Shown piece by piece: positions 27,620 to 36,178 of a stretch of 64,000 bases of DNA; the stretch's first letter is position 1; every line of letters begins with the position of its first letter. This stretch comes from Methylorubrum populi (GTDB lineage Bacteria > Pseudomonadota > Alphaproteobacteria > Rhizobiales > Beijerinckiaceae). The notes under the pieces were generated by a model. That model was not told where the DNA came from. It searched no databases and was given only the letters and a program-made list of their open reading frames with translations. Made by a program: the position numbers and the translations under genes. The stretch is from positions 1,821,501 to 1,885,500 of the forward strand of contig JAQIIU010000002.1 in the NCBI GenBank assembly GCA_036946625.1, read 5' to 3'.

Positions 27620-28933
27620 TCAGGCGAGCTTGACCGCACGGGCCTCATCGGCCTCGGCCAGTTCCGCCTCGGCCAGGAGGTAGCGCCGCCGCATCGGCTT
27701 CAGCACGAACACGGCGAGCGCCGCGGCCAGGATGTTGAGCCCGATGATGAGGCCGAACACCGCCGACCAGCCCTTGGCCGCCGCCAGGACGCTGGCGAAG
27801 GGCACGAGGAAGGCGGCCGTGCCCTTGGCGGTGTAGAGGAGCCCGGCGTTGCTCGCCGCGTATTTCGAACCGAAGGTGTCGCCGCAGGTCGCGGGGAACA
27901 GCGAGTAGATCTCCCCGAACACCCCGAAATACATCGCCGTGCACAGCACGAACACGGCCGGGTTGCGCCCGTAGGCCAGCAGCAGGATGCAGGCGGCCGC
28001 CGCGATGGTGAAGGCGATGAACATCGTGTTCTCACGGCCGATATGGTCGGACACCCAGCCGAAGAACGGCCGGCCGAAGCCGTCGAAGATGCGGTCGAGC
28101 GAGATCGCCAGGGTGAGCGCCGCCATCTGCAGGCCGAACAGGCTGATCGGTACGTCCGCCACCTTGAAGTCGTGGGCGATCGGGGCGATCTGCGCCGCCG
28201 CCATCAGGCCGCCGGAGGCGACCATCACGAACATCGCGTACATCACCCAGAAGACCGGGGTGCGCACCGCCTGTTTCGGGCTGCGATCGACCTTGGTCTG
28301 CGGCAGGCGCAGGCTCTTGCGCCGGATCGGCACGGCGACCGACGGCTTGCGCAGCAGGAGCGAGAGGAGAACGACGACGGCGCCCTGGCCGATGCCGAAG
28401 GTGAGGAAGGCCTGGGCATAGCCGCTCGACGCGATCATCTTGGCGATCGGGATCACGGTCACGGCCGCGCCCGCGCCGAAACCCGCGGCGGTGGCGCCCG
28501 CGGCGAGGCCGCGGCGGTCCGGGAACCACTTCAGCGCGTTGCCGACGCAGGTGCCGTAGACCGAGCCCGCCCCGATGCCGCCGATCACCGCGGCGGCGTA
28601 GAGCAGGAAGAGCGAATCCGCGTAGGCGTTGAGCGTCCAGGACAGGGCGATCATCACCCCGCCGAAGAAGACGACCACCCGCGGACCGTAGCGATCGACG
28701 AACCACGTCTCGATCGGCACCAGCCAGGTCTCGGTGGCGACGAAGATCGTGAAGGCGAACTGGATCGCGGTGCGCCCCCAGTGATGCCGCTGATCGATCG
28801 GATCGACGAACAGCGTCCAGCCGTACTGGAGGTTGGCGATCATGGCCATGCAGAGCACGCCGAAGGCGAGTTGCCACCACTTGGCGGAAGGGGCATCGAG
28901 GCGTGCGTCGTGCGGTGCCGCTTGGTGTTCCAT
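27620..28933 (-). CDS. Oxalate/formate antiporter (OxlT-like MFS), paralog 1
   Basis: Twelve-helix major facilitator protein, 437 residues, predicted to exchange oxalate and formate across the inner membrane. Family signs: MIANLQYGWTLFVDPI in helix 1, KWFPDRRGLAAGATAAGFGAG, the helix 8 arginine in DRIFDGFGRPFFGWVSDHIGRE, and the helix 11 lysine in NAGLLYTAKGTAAFL. The last two correspond to the substrate-binding Arg and Lys of Oxalobacter OxlT. Operator c lies 60 bp upstream of its start. A second copy lies directly upstream on the same strand. Confidence 0.9.
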   Translation of the reverse strand: MEHQAAPHDARLDAPSAKWWQLAFGVLCMAMIANLQYGWTLFVDPIDQRHHWGRTAIQFAFTIFVATETWLVPIETWFVDRYGPRVVVFFGGVMIALSWTLNAYADSLFLLYAAAVIGGIGAGSVYGTCVGNALKWFPDRRGLAAGATAAGFGAGAAVTVIPIAKMIASSGYAQAFLTFGIGQGAVVVLLSLLLRKPSVAVPIRRKSLRLPQTKVDRSPKQAVRTPVFWVMYAMFVMVASGGLMAAAQIAPIAHDFKVADVPISLFGLQMAALTLAISLDRIFDGFGRPFFGWVSDHIGRENTMFIAFTIAAAACILLLAYGRNPAVFVLCTAMYFGVFGEIYSLFPATCGDTFGSKYAASNAGLLYTAKGTAAFLVPFASVLAAAKGWSAVFGLIIGLNILAAALAVFVLKPMRRRYLLAEAELAEADEARAVKLA

Positions 28934-28992
28934 CCGGTTTCTCCCGTGACGTTCTTCGTAGGCCGGCGCGCCGCATCATGCACAATGATGCT

Positions 28993-29009
28993 AGGCATAC
29001 AATATACCA
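28993..29009. promoter_or_regulatory. Oxalate-regulon operator c (antiporter 1)
   Basis: AGGCATACAATATACCA matches the dyad with one changed base at the first position. It is about 60 bp upstream of the antiporter 1 start. Confidence 0.7.
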
Positions 29010-29178
29010 AAATGACGAAGATGCGCTTGCGCGGCTGCGGCATTCCGGCGGGCGGGGATCGCCGTCCAGGCAGCCGACCATGGGAAAGCGCGTGCCGGGC
29101 GTTCTGCGCCGCGGCACGCGCCATCGATCTCCGTGAGGAAGTCGGCCGGGAGCGAGGCCCGGCCGGAATGCCCGCTCA

Positions 29179-29261
29179 GAGCGCCTCACGAAGACTCCCG
29201 GTCACCGGTCGTTTCCCCTGAGGGCGCGTCGGCGCAGCGGGAGTTTCGTGAGAGACACTCA
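29179..29261 (+). repeat. 80-bp palindromic element, copy 3
   Basis: Begins GAGCGCCTCACGAAGACTCC and ends GAGTTTCGTGAGAGACACTC. Its last three bases are the stop codon of the antiporter 2 gene on the opposite strand. It shares GGTCACCGGYCGTT with copy 1. Confidence 0.75.
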
Positions 29262-30548
29262 GTGGGCCGCGGCCGGTTTCGTGGTCAGCGCCGCCGTTTC
29301 CTTGGTGTAGGACTGCCGCATCGGCTTGAGGACGAAGATCGCCATCAGGGCCGCGAGGATGTTGAGCGCGGCCGCGGCCAGGAACACGGCGTGCCAGCTT
29401 CCCGTCATCGTCGTGAGGAGGCTGGTAGAGGGCACGATCAGCGCCGCCGTCCCCTTGGCGGTGTAGAGCAGGCCGGCATTGGTGGCGGCGTATTTCGAGC
29501 CGAAGGTGTCGCCGCAGGTCGCCGGGAACAGCGAGTAGATCTCGCCCCAGGCGAAGAACACGAGCCCGGTGAGGATCACGAACAGGATCGGGTCGTGGCC
29601 GAACTGGCTCAGCAGGTAGATGCCCACGCCCTCGATGCCGAAGGAGAGGAACATCGTGTTCTCGCGGCCGATATGGTCGGAGATCCAGCCGAAGAGCGGG
29701 CGCGTCACGCCGTTGAGCACCCGGTCGATGGTGGCGGCGAAGGTCAGCGCCGGCAGGGTGATGCCGAGCAGGCTCACCGGCACGTCGGCGATGTGGAAGT
29801 CCTTGGCGATGGGCCCGAGCTGGGCGGTCGCCATCAGGCCGCCGGCGGCCATCATCACGAACATCGCGTACATCACCCAGAAGACCGGGGTGCGCACCAT
29901 CTCGGCCGGCGTGAAGTCGCGCCGGCTCTGGCTGACGCGGGCGATCTCGGGCACCTGCCCCTTCTTCGGCGCCGCCAGGAACAGGGCGATCAGCATCACG
30001 ACCAGGCCCTGGCCGATGCCGAACCAGAGGAAGGCCGACTCGTAGCCGTAATGGTGGATCACCGCCTGGATCGGCACCACGGTCAGCGCCGAGCCCGCGC
30101 CGAAGCCCATGGCGGTGAGGCCGGCCGCGAGCCCGCGCCGGTCGGGGAACCACTTGAGCGAGTTGCCGACGCAGGTGCCGTAGACCGCGCCCGCGCCGGT
30201 GCCGCCGATGGCCGCCGCGACGTAGAGCAGGGTCAGCGACCCGGCGTAGGCGTTCATCACCCAGGCGATGCCGCACATCAGGCCGCCGGCCAGCGTCACG
30301 ACCCGCGGGCCGTACTTGTCGACGAACCAGCCCTCGATCGGCACCAGCCAGGTCTCGGTGAGGACGAACAGGGTGAAGGCGACCTGAATCGCGGCGCGAT
30401 CCCAGCCGTGCCGCTCCTGCATCGGATTGACGAAGAACGTCCAGCCGTACTGCATGTTGGCGATCATGCACATGCAGACGATGCCGAACAGCAATTGCAG
30501 CCAGCGACCTGTCGGGGGCGCGGTGGGCGGCGTCGGGGGATGGGTCAT
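29259..30548 (-). CDS. Oxalate/formate antiporter (OxlT-like MFS), paralog 2
   Basis: 429 residues, twelve predicted helices, about the same layout as paralog 1 (MIANMQYGWTFFVNPM, KWFPDRRGLAAGLTAMGFGAG). Both charged residues of OxlT are kept: Arg in DRVLNGVTRPLFGWISDHIG and Lys in NAGLLYTAKGTAALI. The start at 30548 (MTHPPTPPTAPPTGRW) is preceded by AAGGAGAGGCGC. The upstream region is AT-rich, and the nearest operator (d) is 339 bp away beside the divergent CBS gene, so control of this copy is uncertain. The two copies may differ in substrate or expression. Confidence 0.9.
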   Translation of the reverse strand: MTHPPTPPTAPPTGRWLQLLFGIVCMCMIANMQYGWTFFVNPMQERHGWDRAAIQVAFTLFVLTETWLVPIEGWFVDKYGPRVVTLAGGLMCGIAWVMNAYAGSLTLLYVAAAIGGTGAGAVYGTCVGNSLKWFPDRRGLAAGLTAMGFGAGSALTVVPIQAVIHHYGYESAFLWFGIGQGLVVMLIALFLAAPKKGQVPEIARVSQSRRDFTPAEMVRTPVFWVMYAMFVMMAAGGLMATAQLGPIAKDFHIADVPVSLLGITLPALTFAATIDRVLNGVTRPLFGWISDHIGRENTMFLSFGIEGVGIYLLSQFGHDPILFVILTGLVFFAWGEIYSLFPATCGDTFGSKYAATNAGLLYTAKGTAALIVPSTSLLTTMTGSWHAVFLAAAALNILAALMAIFVLKPMRQSYTKETAALTTKPAAAH

Positions 30549-30886
30549 GAGCGCCTCTCCTTGGACAGCCCGATTGTTCGGGCCTTTTCTGTACGTAATT
30601 TGCTTCAAAATACGCTGGAAGTTTTTAATTACATCTCGAATCGTCAATATTATACTGCGATATTCCGCACCAGAGCCTGATGCCCGGCATCAGCCATCGC
30701 TGCTGCGGACCTCGCCTTTCGTCTCCCGCCGACGCCCGGGCGGTGGAGGCGTCACAGCGGCGGCCGGGCTCTCGGGGAGAAAGTCCGGAGGATGACACGG
30801 CGACGTGCGCCGCGCCGGTCGGCGGCTCGATCGTGCAGATTCGCCATGGATGCCGGCATCATAATTCAAAATCCGGAATTGACAAC
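30549..30886. other. Divergent intergenic region, AT-rich
   Basis: About 340 bp. The part at 30590-30665 is much more AT-rich than its surroundings (TTGCTTCAAAATACGCTGG, then TTTTTAATTACATC) and probably holds the antiporter 2 promoter. No gene was seen. Confidence 0.45.
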
Positions 30887-30903
30887 AGGTATTCTGTATA
30901 CCA
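30887..30903. promoter_or_regulatory. Oxalate-regulon operator d (CBS gene)
   Basis: AGGTATTCTGTATACCA matches both half-sites except the first base. It lies 56 bp before the CBS-protein start codon. Confidence 0.7.
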
Positions 30904-30958
30904 ATCTGCTGCCCAAGGAGTGCCCCGGTCGAGAGACACTCTCGAAAGGAGGAGCGCC

Positions 30959-31363
30959 GTGTTCGAGACGATGCGCCGGCCGTCGGACGCCCCGGGCGTC
31001 CGCACCATCCATCGGGACCGCTCCGTGGCCGAGGCCGCGCAGCTCCTGGCCCAACCGGGAACGGGGGCGCTGGTCGTCGTCGAGGGCGACGGCGACGCGA
31101 CCGTCACGGGCCTCCTCACCCCGCGCGACATCTTCCGCGCCGTGGCGACGGAGGGCCCCGAGATCTACAGCCGCTCGGTCTGGCTGATCACCGACCACGA
31201 CTTTCCCGCAATCGACATCGCCGCCTCGGCGCAGGAGCGGCTGCGGACCTTCTGCGAGCGGAAGGTCGACCACATCGCCCTGATGGATTCCTGCCGGATC
31301 AGCGCGATCCTCAGCATCTGGGACTGTGCCGGCGAGGCGCGGGCGGGCGGCGCGCAGGCTTGA
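30959..31363 (+). CDS. CBS-domain protein in the oxalate region
   Basis: A 134-residue protein made of a CBS pair: VRTIHRDRSVAEAAQLLAQPGTGALVVVE, then GLLTPRDIFRAVATEG, followed by a weaker second repeat (DFPAIDIAASAQERLRTFCERKVDHIALMD). CBS pairs bind adenosyl compounds and usually regulate a partner; there is no attached effector domain. The GTG start at 30959 has an excellent AAAGGAGG site. It is the first gene of a plus-strand unit (CBS, 97-residue protein, P-loop protein) led by operator d. An inference is that it senses nucleotide status for the P-loop protein next door. Confidence 0.85.
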   Translation: MFETMRRPSDAPGVRTIHRDRSVAEAAQLLAQPGTGALVVVEGDGDATVTGLLTPRDIFRAVATEGPEIYSRSVWLITDHDFPAIDIAASAQERLRTFCERKVDHIALMDSCRISAILSIWDCAGEARAGGAQA

Positions 31364-31531
31364 CCGCATCGGTGGAGGCGCGCGGCCCCGCTCGTGGGCC
31401 ACCATGAATGTGCAGGACGCTCCCGGTCGCCGGCCCGTCTCGACGGGAGCGGGCCGAGCGTCGTTCAAGGCAAGTGTCGTTCGAGGCAAGATCCGAAAAG
31501 GTCGGAAGACAAACCCGGAAAGGCGCCCGAC

Positions 31532-31825
31532 ATGGAAAGCCCGATGAAACATCTGACCGTGGTCGAATGCCCGATCGTCTTCCCGGGCGAGAACGAGTTC
31601 GGAGCCTCCAGCATCGACATGCTGCCGCGCCTCGGCATCGCCGGCGGGCTGGAGAGCCGCCACATCCGGGTTCTGGACGAGCGCATCGTCGCGGTGTGCA
31701 TCTGGCGCAGTTCGTTCTGCGCCAAGCTGTTCTTCGACGCCGCGTGGCACGGGCGGGCGGCCACCCTGTGGGGCGAGGCCTACCGGATCCGCTTCGAGGC
31801 GATCGAGAACGCCACCGCCGCCTGA
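31532..31825 (+). CDS. 97-residue protein of unknown function
   Basis: No family was recognised. The product begins MESPMKHLTVVECPIVFPGE and includes SRHIRVLDERIVAVCIWRSS and KLFFDAAWHGRAATLWGEAY. It is a compact, soluble-looking alpha/beta protein with two cysteines and no signal or membrane segment. The ATG at 31532 follows GGAAAGGCG. It lies between the CBS gene and the P-loop gene (stop 10-20 bp before the next start), so the three are very probably cotranscribed. Confidence 0.7.
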   Translation: MESPMKHLTVVECPIVFPGENEFGASSIDMLPRLGIAGGLESRHIRVLDERIVAVCIWRSSFCAKLFFDAAWHGRAATLWGEAYRIRFEAIENATAA

Positions 31826-31844
31826 GCCGGACCGGGTGTGCGCG

Positions 31845-33653
31845 ATGGCCGGCGTCGAAGGGCCCGGCGCGGCATCCGGGCCGAGATCGGCCTTCGACGC
31901 CTGGAACCCGGGGCTCGAACCGGGCCTGCCGCGCGCCCTGCGCCCGCTGGCCACGGTGTTCCGGCCCGAGAACGTCGCGCTGACGCTCCCGGACATCCTC
32001 GAACTGTCCGACCTCAGCGGCCTGCCCGCGACGCAGCTCGCCCCCTTTCGGCCCGAGCGTCTCGCGGTGCACGAAGTGCTGATCCGGGTGATGGCCGACA
32101 TCTCGGTCCCGGTGGGCGAGGTCTACGCCGATCTCGGGCTCAACTTCCGGCGCATCGTCGGCACGCTGCTGCGCGAGGCCGTCACGCCCCGCCTCGACAC
32201 GGTCTCGGCCACCCTCGACGCACTGCGCGCCGAGGCCGACGCGGTGCTGGAGCGCGAGCTGTCGGCCCTGTTCGACGAGACACCCGCGCCGACCCACGCG
32301 CCCACCTCCGGATGGGGCGGCCTTTTCCGCCGCCTCCATGCGCGCGCGGCGCCCGCCCCGCCCCCGCCCGGGGACGGGCAGGCCGACATCCTCGCGCGGC
32401 TCGACGCCCGGTGCGCGGCCTGCGGCGAAGCCGACAGCCCGGAGGGCGCGGCACGCGAGGCCCTGCGCACGGTGTTCGGGCACGTCATCGCCCGCCAGGG
32501 CATGCTGATCCGCGATCGCCGGCTGCTGCGGCGGCTCGCCGGCATCCTCGTGACCAACCGCTGCGGCAGCGACCGCATCGGCGCCCTGATCGCGCCCTGG
32601 ATCGAGGCGGCGGCCGAGGCGCAGGGCTACCACAGGCCGGCGCCCCAGGCGCGGCCGGTGGTGATGACCGTCAAGGGCGCCTCGGCCTCGGGAAAGAGCA
32701 CGATCCGCCCCTATCAGCGCGGCCTCGCCGGCCAAATCTCCACGGAGTGGACCGACTTCGCGGTGATCACGCCCGATGTCTGGCGCAAGTTCCTGCTCGA
32801 CTACGACAGTCTGGGCGAGGCCCGCCGCTATGCCGGCCCGCTCACCGGCCACGAGGTCGAGATCGTCGATGCCAAGCTCGACCGCTACATCACGCGCAAG
32901 GCCGCCGCGGGGCGCATCTCGCACCTGCTGATCGATCGCTTCCGCTTCGACAGCTTCTCGACCGAGGCCGGCAGCGACGGCGCCGGCCAGCTCCTGACCC
33001 GGTTCGGCCATCGGGTCTATCTGCAGTTCATGGTGACGCCGCCCGAGGAGACCGTGGAGCGCGCCTGGAAGCGCGGCGAGGAGTTCGGGCGCTACAAGGC
33101 GGTCGAGGATCTGCTCGCGCACAACGTCGAAGCCTATACCGGCATGCCGCGGCTGTTCTTCACCTGGGCCCTGCGCCGGGACCGGCCGGTCTTCTTCGAA
33201 TTCCTCGACAACGGCGTGCCGAAGGGCGCGCGGCCCCTCACCATCGCCTTCGGCACGAACGACGCGATGACGATCCTCGATGCCCGCGCCCTGCTGGCGA
33301 TCGAGCGCTATCGCCGCATCGACATCCACGCCCGGGCGGCGGCGGACATCTATCGCGGCATCGCCGAAGGGCCGGAAGCGGATGCGGCCTTCCTGCGGGA
33401 GGCTCTACGCCGGCTCGCCGTGGTGTGCTTCGCCGATCGCCGCAGCGGGCGGGTGTTCGCGCGATTCGAGCGGGGCCGCCTGACCGGTCTCGATCCGGCG
33501 GGGCTCGCCGCGGCACGCGCGGACGCGGAGACGGCCCGAGCGCTCACGGCCGCGGGCATCCCGGAGCGGGCCGGCGGCCTGCCGCCGCTCGACGACGTGT
33601 CGTGTCCGGCCGGGACGGCGACGCTCGGAGCCTGGGGACCGGCGCGTGCCTGA
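31845..33653 (+). CDS. P-loop (kinase-like) protein of unknown function, oxalate region
   Basis: About 602 residues. A long N-terminal helical part (residues 1-270) of no known family precedes a P-loop domain. Its Walker A motif GASASGKST begins near residue 278 in VVMTVKGASASGKSTIRPYQ. After it come DFAVITPDVWRKFLLDYDSLG, then DRYITRKAAAGRISHLLIDRFRFD (a Walker B-like hydrophobic strand ending LLIDR) and YLQFMVTPPEETVERAWKRG. The layout recalls zeta-toxin/AAA_33-type kinases, but none of their other signatures is certain. The C-terminal part (about 480-602) resembles no known domain. An upstream GTG at 31836 is also possible. It is the third gene of the operator d unit. Its substrate is unknown and no antitoxin is evident. 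Confidence 0.75.
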   Translation: MAGVEGPGAASGPRSAFDAWNPGLEPGLPRALRPLATVFRPENVALTLPDILELSDLSGLPATQLAPFRPERLAVHEVLIRVMADISVPVGEVYADLGLNFRRIVGTLLREAVTPRLDTVSATLDALRAEADAVLERELSALFDETPAPTHAPTSGWGGLFRRLHARAAPAPPPPGDGQADILARLDARCAACGEADSPEGAAREALRTVFGHVIARQGMLIRDRRLLRRLAGILVTNRCGSDRIGALIAPWIEAAAEAQGYHRPAPQARPVVMTVKGASASGKSTIRPYQRGLAGQISTEWTDFAVITPDVWRKFLLDYDSLGEARRYAGPLTGHEVEIVDAKLDRYITRKAAAGRISHLLIDRFRFDSFSTEAGSDGAGQLLTRFGHRVYLQFMVTPPEETVERAWKRGEEFGRYKAVEDLLAHNVEAYTGMPRLFFTWALRRDRPVFFEFLDNGVPKGARPLTIAFGTNDAMTILDARALLAIERYRRIDIHARAAADIYRGIAEGPEADAAFLREALRRLAVVCFADRRSGRVFARFERGRLTGLDPAGLAAARADAETARALTAAGIPERAGGLPPLDDVSCPAGTATLGAWGPARA

Positions 33654-34019
33654 AAACCGGTTCGACCGACCTGTTCCGGCGACACCGGCGGTCCTCATCG
33701 AGGAGATCTGCGCCGACAGCCTCACGCGCCGGGGCTGCGACCTCGGGTTCACGCTCTTGCAGACCCTCTTGCAGACCTTCCCCTGTCCCTCGCCGCCGTC
33801 GTTCCGGGGCCGCGCCGCGGAACCCGGAACGACGGCTGTCCGGTGCTGCGACGGCAACGCCGCCAGGCAGGCTGTGGGGCCCCGTGATGCCGCTTCATGC
33901 TGCATCGCGACATTGCGAGGCGTCTGTCACATCGCCGCCGACCGCAGGGCTTGCGCGACAATCCCCGGGGGCTCACCGTCATAGGTCTATTCCTCATGCG
34001 CACGGCGCATGTCTGCATC
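33654..34019. other. Intergenic region with palindrome
   Basis: Contains a 14-bp perfect stem (GCCGTCGTTCCGGG and CCCGGAACGACGGC, 33795-33836) that could terminate the P-loop unit. A partial copy lies at 34801-34834. The rest shows no gene. Confidence 0.5.
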
Positions 34020-34036
34020 TGGTATTTTGTACTTCA
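34020..34036. promoter_or_regulatory. Oxalate-regulon operator e (small membrane protein), weak
   Basis: TGGTATTTTGTACTTCA keeps the left half-site; the right half-site is altered. It lies about 70 bp before the small-protein start. Confidence 0.5.
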
Positions 34037-34106
34037 TATCCCACAAAGCATGGGCTATCTCACGCTCGTTCGCAGCGCACCATAACCCAGCCCCTTGGAG
34101 ATCCTC

Positions 34107-34271
34107 ATGCTCGCCACTTGGCTCGCCGCTCTCCTCTTCCTGTTCGCCGTGCAGTCCCTGCTCGTCGTCAAGCTTGCCGACCGCCTGACCTCGGACGCCG
34201 CCCAGAATGCTCCGGCCGGCCGCAGCGTCGAGGCGCCGGACGCCGCCGACCGTTACGCCCGCGCCGCCTGA
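34107..34271 (+). CDS. 54-residue single-pass membrane protein
   Basis: Too short for usual gene finding but convincing. ATG 34107 follows TTGGAGATCCTC. The N-terminal half is one hydrophobic helix (LAALLFLFAVQSLLVV, residues 6-21), then KLADRL and a polar Ala/Asp-rich tail ending DRYARAA. No family was recognised. It stands alone on the plus strand behind operator e and its last 19 bp overlap the end of a converging small gene. A role as an accessory peptide for one of the oxalate transporters is conceivable but not shown. Confidence 0.6.
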   Translation: MLATWLAALLFLFAVQSLLVVKLADRLTSDAAQNAPAGRSVEAPDAADRYARAA

Positions 34272-34471
34272 AGCCGGCTCACCCGGGGGGCCGACGGGGT
34301 TTCGCGACGCGCGAAGTCTGCGACGGCCAGTTCGGGCGTGACCGGGGGAATACCCGACACGGCGAAGCACGTCTCCGCTGCACGCGGCGTCGCGTCGAGA
34401 AAGGCCTTCATCTCGGCTTCGGAGCAGTGACCGAAAGCCTCCGTGAGATAGGCGAGAGCGTCGTCGGCCAT
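34253..34471 (-). CDS. 72-residue protein of unknown function
   Basis: Begins MADDALAYLTEAFGHCSEAE and continues MKAFLDATPRAAETCFAVSG. The ATG at 34471 has GGAGG eight bases upstream; a GTG at 34474 is alternative. The product is acidic, probably helical in the first 40 residues, with two cysteines. No family was recognised. Operator f is 75 bp upstream, which supports it being a real, regulated gene. Its stop overlaps the converging small membrane-protein gene. Confidence 0.6.
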   Translation of the reverse strand: MADDALAYLTEAFGHCSEAEMKAFLDATPRAAETCFAVSGIPPVTPELAVADFARRETPSAPRVSRLQAARA

Positions 34472-34545
34472 CACCGCTTCCTCCGGTTGCCGGCTCGATG
34501 AGCGGACCGTCGCCGGTCGCCGAGCCCGATCGGCCTTCGGATATA

Positions 34546-34562
34546 TGGCATACCAGACACCA
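34546..34562. promoter_or_regulatory. Oxalate-regulon operator f (72-residue gene)
   Basis: TGGCATACCAGACACCA keeps the left half-site and CCA of the right, with the ACCAG centre found in operators a and g. Confidence 0.65.
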
Positions 34563-34888
34563 TGAAATCAAGCTCCTATGCGTCCGCGCATCGGAAAAAT
34601 AGTGCCGGCACCGATCACCAGGGCTGCGACCTCGGGGCGACGGAGATGTGCGCTCCGAATGCGGCGTCGCGGCCACGATACCGGACCAGCGTCAGCCCGC
34701 GGCGCTGACAGGCGAACCCGGACCCGAAAGGGGCGCGCCGGAGGCGTGCCGTCCACGACGGGCCGCGACGCTCGGCTGGAATCGCGCGTCACGGGTGGGT
34801 TTCCGGGTTCCGCGGCGCGGCCCCGGAACGACGGCGGCGAGGGATCGGAGCGCGGCGGCAAGAGCGCTCACCCCGTTCGGAACCCTGG
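34563..34888. other. Intergenic region
   Basis: About 325 bp between operator f and the end of frc2. It includes a partial palindrome (TTCCGGG...CCCCGGAA, 34801-34834). No gene was recognised. Confidence 0.4.
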
Positions 34889-36178
34889 CTATTCCGCCGC
34901 GATCCGGTGCACGCCGCCGACCGCGCCCGAGCCCAGGATGTCGCCGATCTCGGCCTCCGGGCAGCCGAGCACCTCGCGCAGGATCTCGTCGGTATGCTCG
35001 CCGAGCAGCGGCGCCCGGGTCACCTCGGTCGGGCTCGCCGACAGCTTGATCGGGTTGCCGACCGTCAGATAGGCGCCGCGGGTCGGGTGCTCGACCTCGA
35101 CCACCGTGCCGTTCGCCCGCAGCATCGGGTCCTCGGCGATCTCACGCATCGACAGGATCGGCCCGCACGGGATCTCGTGGGCGTTGAGGATCTCCATCGC
35201 CTCGAACTTGTCGTGCTTCATGGTCCAGGCTTCGATGCGCGTGAAGATCTCGTTGAGATGCGGCAGGCGGGCCTTCGGCGTGGCGTAGGCCGGATCGGTC
35301 TTCCAGTCCGGCTCGCCGATGATGTCGCAGATCGGCCCCCAGACCGCCCCTTGCGTAATGAAGTAGATGTAGGCGTTGGGGTCCTGCTCCCAGCCCTTGC
35401 ACTTGAGGATGCGCCCCGGCTGGCCGCCGCCGGAATCGTTGCCCGCCCGCGGCACCGCCTCGCCGAAGGGGACGCCCTCGCCGTACTGGCTGTACTCCAT
35501 CAGCGGGCCGTGGCCGAGGCGCTGCTGGTCGCGCAGCTTGACCCGGCAGAGGTTGAGCACGCCGTCCTGCATGGCGCAGTCGACCCGCTGGCCCTGCCCC
35601 GTCCGGGTGCGCTGGTAGAGGGCGGTGACGATGCCGAGCGCGAGATGCAGGCCGGTGCCGGAATCGCCGATCTGCGCGCCCGAGACCATCGGCACGCCGT
35701 CGCGCCAGCCGGTGGTGGAGGCCGCCCCGCCGACGCATTGGGCGACGTTCTCGTAGACCTTGCAATCCTGGTAGCGGCCGGGCCCGAATCCCTTCACCGA
35801 GGCCAGGATCAGCCCGGGATTGGCGGCCCGGAGCCGCTCCCAGGTCAGCCCCATCCGGTCGAGCGCGCCGGGGGCGAAGTTTTCCACCAGCACGTCGCAC
35901 TCGCCGACCAGCCGCCACAGGATCGCGTTGCCCTTGGGGTTCTTGGCGTCGAGGGTGATCGAGCGCTTGTTGTGGTTCAGCATCGTGAAGTAGAGGCTGT
36001 CCACGCCGGGAAGATCCTGGAGTTGCTGGCGCGTCGCGTCGCCCGCCCCCGGCCGCTCGACCTTGATCACGTCGGCGCCGAACCACGCCAGAAGCTGCGT
36101 GCAGGTCGGTCCCGACTGGACATGCGTGAAGTCGAGGATGCGGACGCCCTCGAGTGCCTTGCCCGATGCCTTGCCCAT
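34889..36178 (-). CDS. frc: Formyl-CoA:oxalate CoA-transferase, paralog 2
   Basis: Class III CoA-transferase of 429 residues. It shares [13 protein letters not shown], the catalytic Asp in [14 protein letters not shown] and the C-terminal [10 protein letters not shown] with Frc enzymes. Differences from paralog 1: the glycine loop reads NDSGGGQPG, so its first Gly is Ser, and the segment after LRDQQRLG is shortened. Like paralog 1, it has Gln where the Oxalobacter enzyme has Trp48 (ATRQQLQD). It may use another CoA donor such as succinyl- or acetyl-CoA; this is inference. The ATG at 36178 ([13 protein letters not shown]) follows GGGGAGGAGACCC. Operator g is 193 bp upstream, shared with the divergent regulator. 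Confidence 0.92.
   Translation of the reverse strand: MGKASGKALEGVRILDFTHVQSGPTCTQLLAWFGADVIKVERPGAGDATRQQLQDLPGVDSLYFTMLNHNKRSITLDAKNPKGNAILWRLVGECDVLVENFAPGALDRMGLTWERLRAANPGLILASVKGFGPGRYQDCKVYENVAQCVGGAASTTGWRDGVPMVSGAQIGDSGTGLHLALGIVTALYQRTRTGQGQRVDCAMQDGVLNLCRVKLRDQQRLGHGPLMEYSQYGEGVPFGEAVPRAGNDSGGGQPGRILKCKGWEQDPNAYIYFITQGAVWGPICDIIGEPDWKTDPAYATPKARLPHLNEIFTRIEAWTMKHDKFEAMEILNAHEIPCGPILSMREIAEDPMLRANGTVVEVEHPTRGAYLTVGNPIKLSASPTEVTRAPLLGEHTDEILREVLGCPEAEIGDILGSGAVGGVHRIAAE

Noticed and set aside
31845..33653. Toxin-antitoxin reading of the P-loop protein (zeta-toxin type)
   Set aside because: No epsilon-like antitoxin is adjacent, the protein is far longer than zeta toxins, and it lies in an oxalate operator unit.
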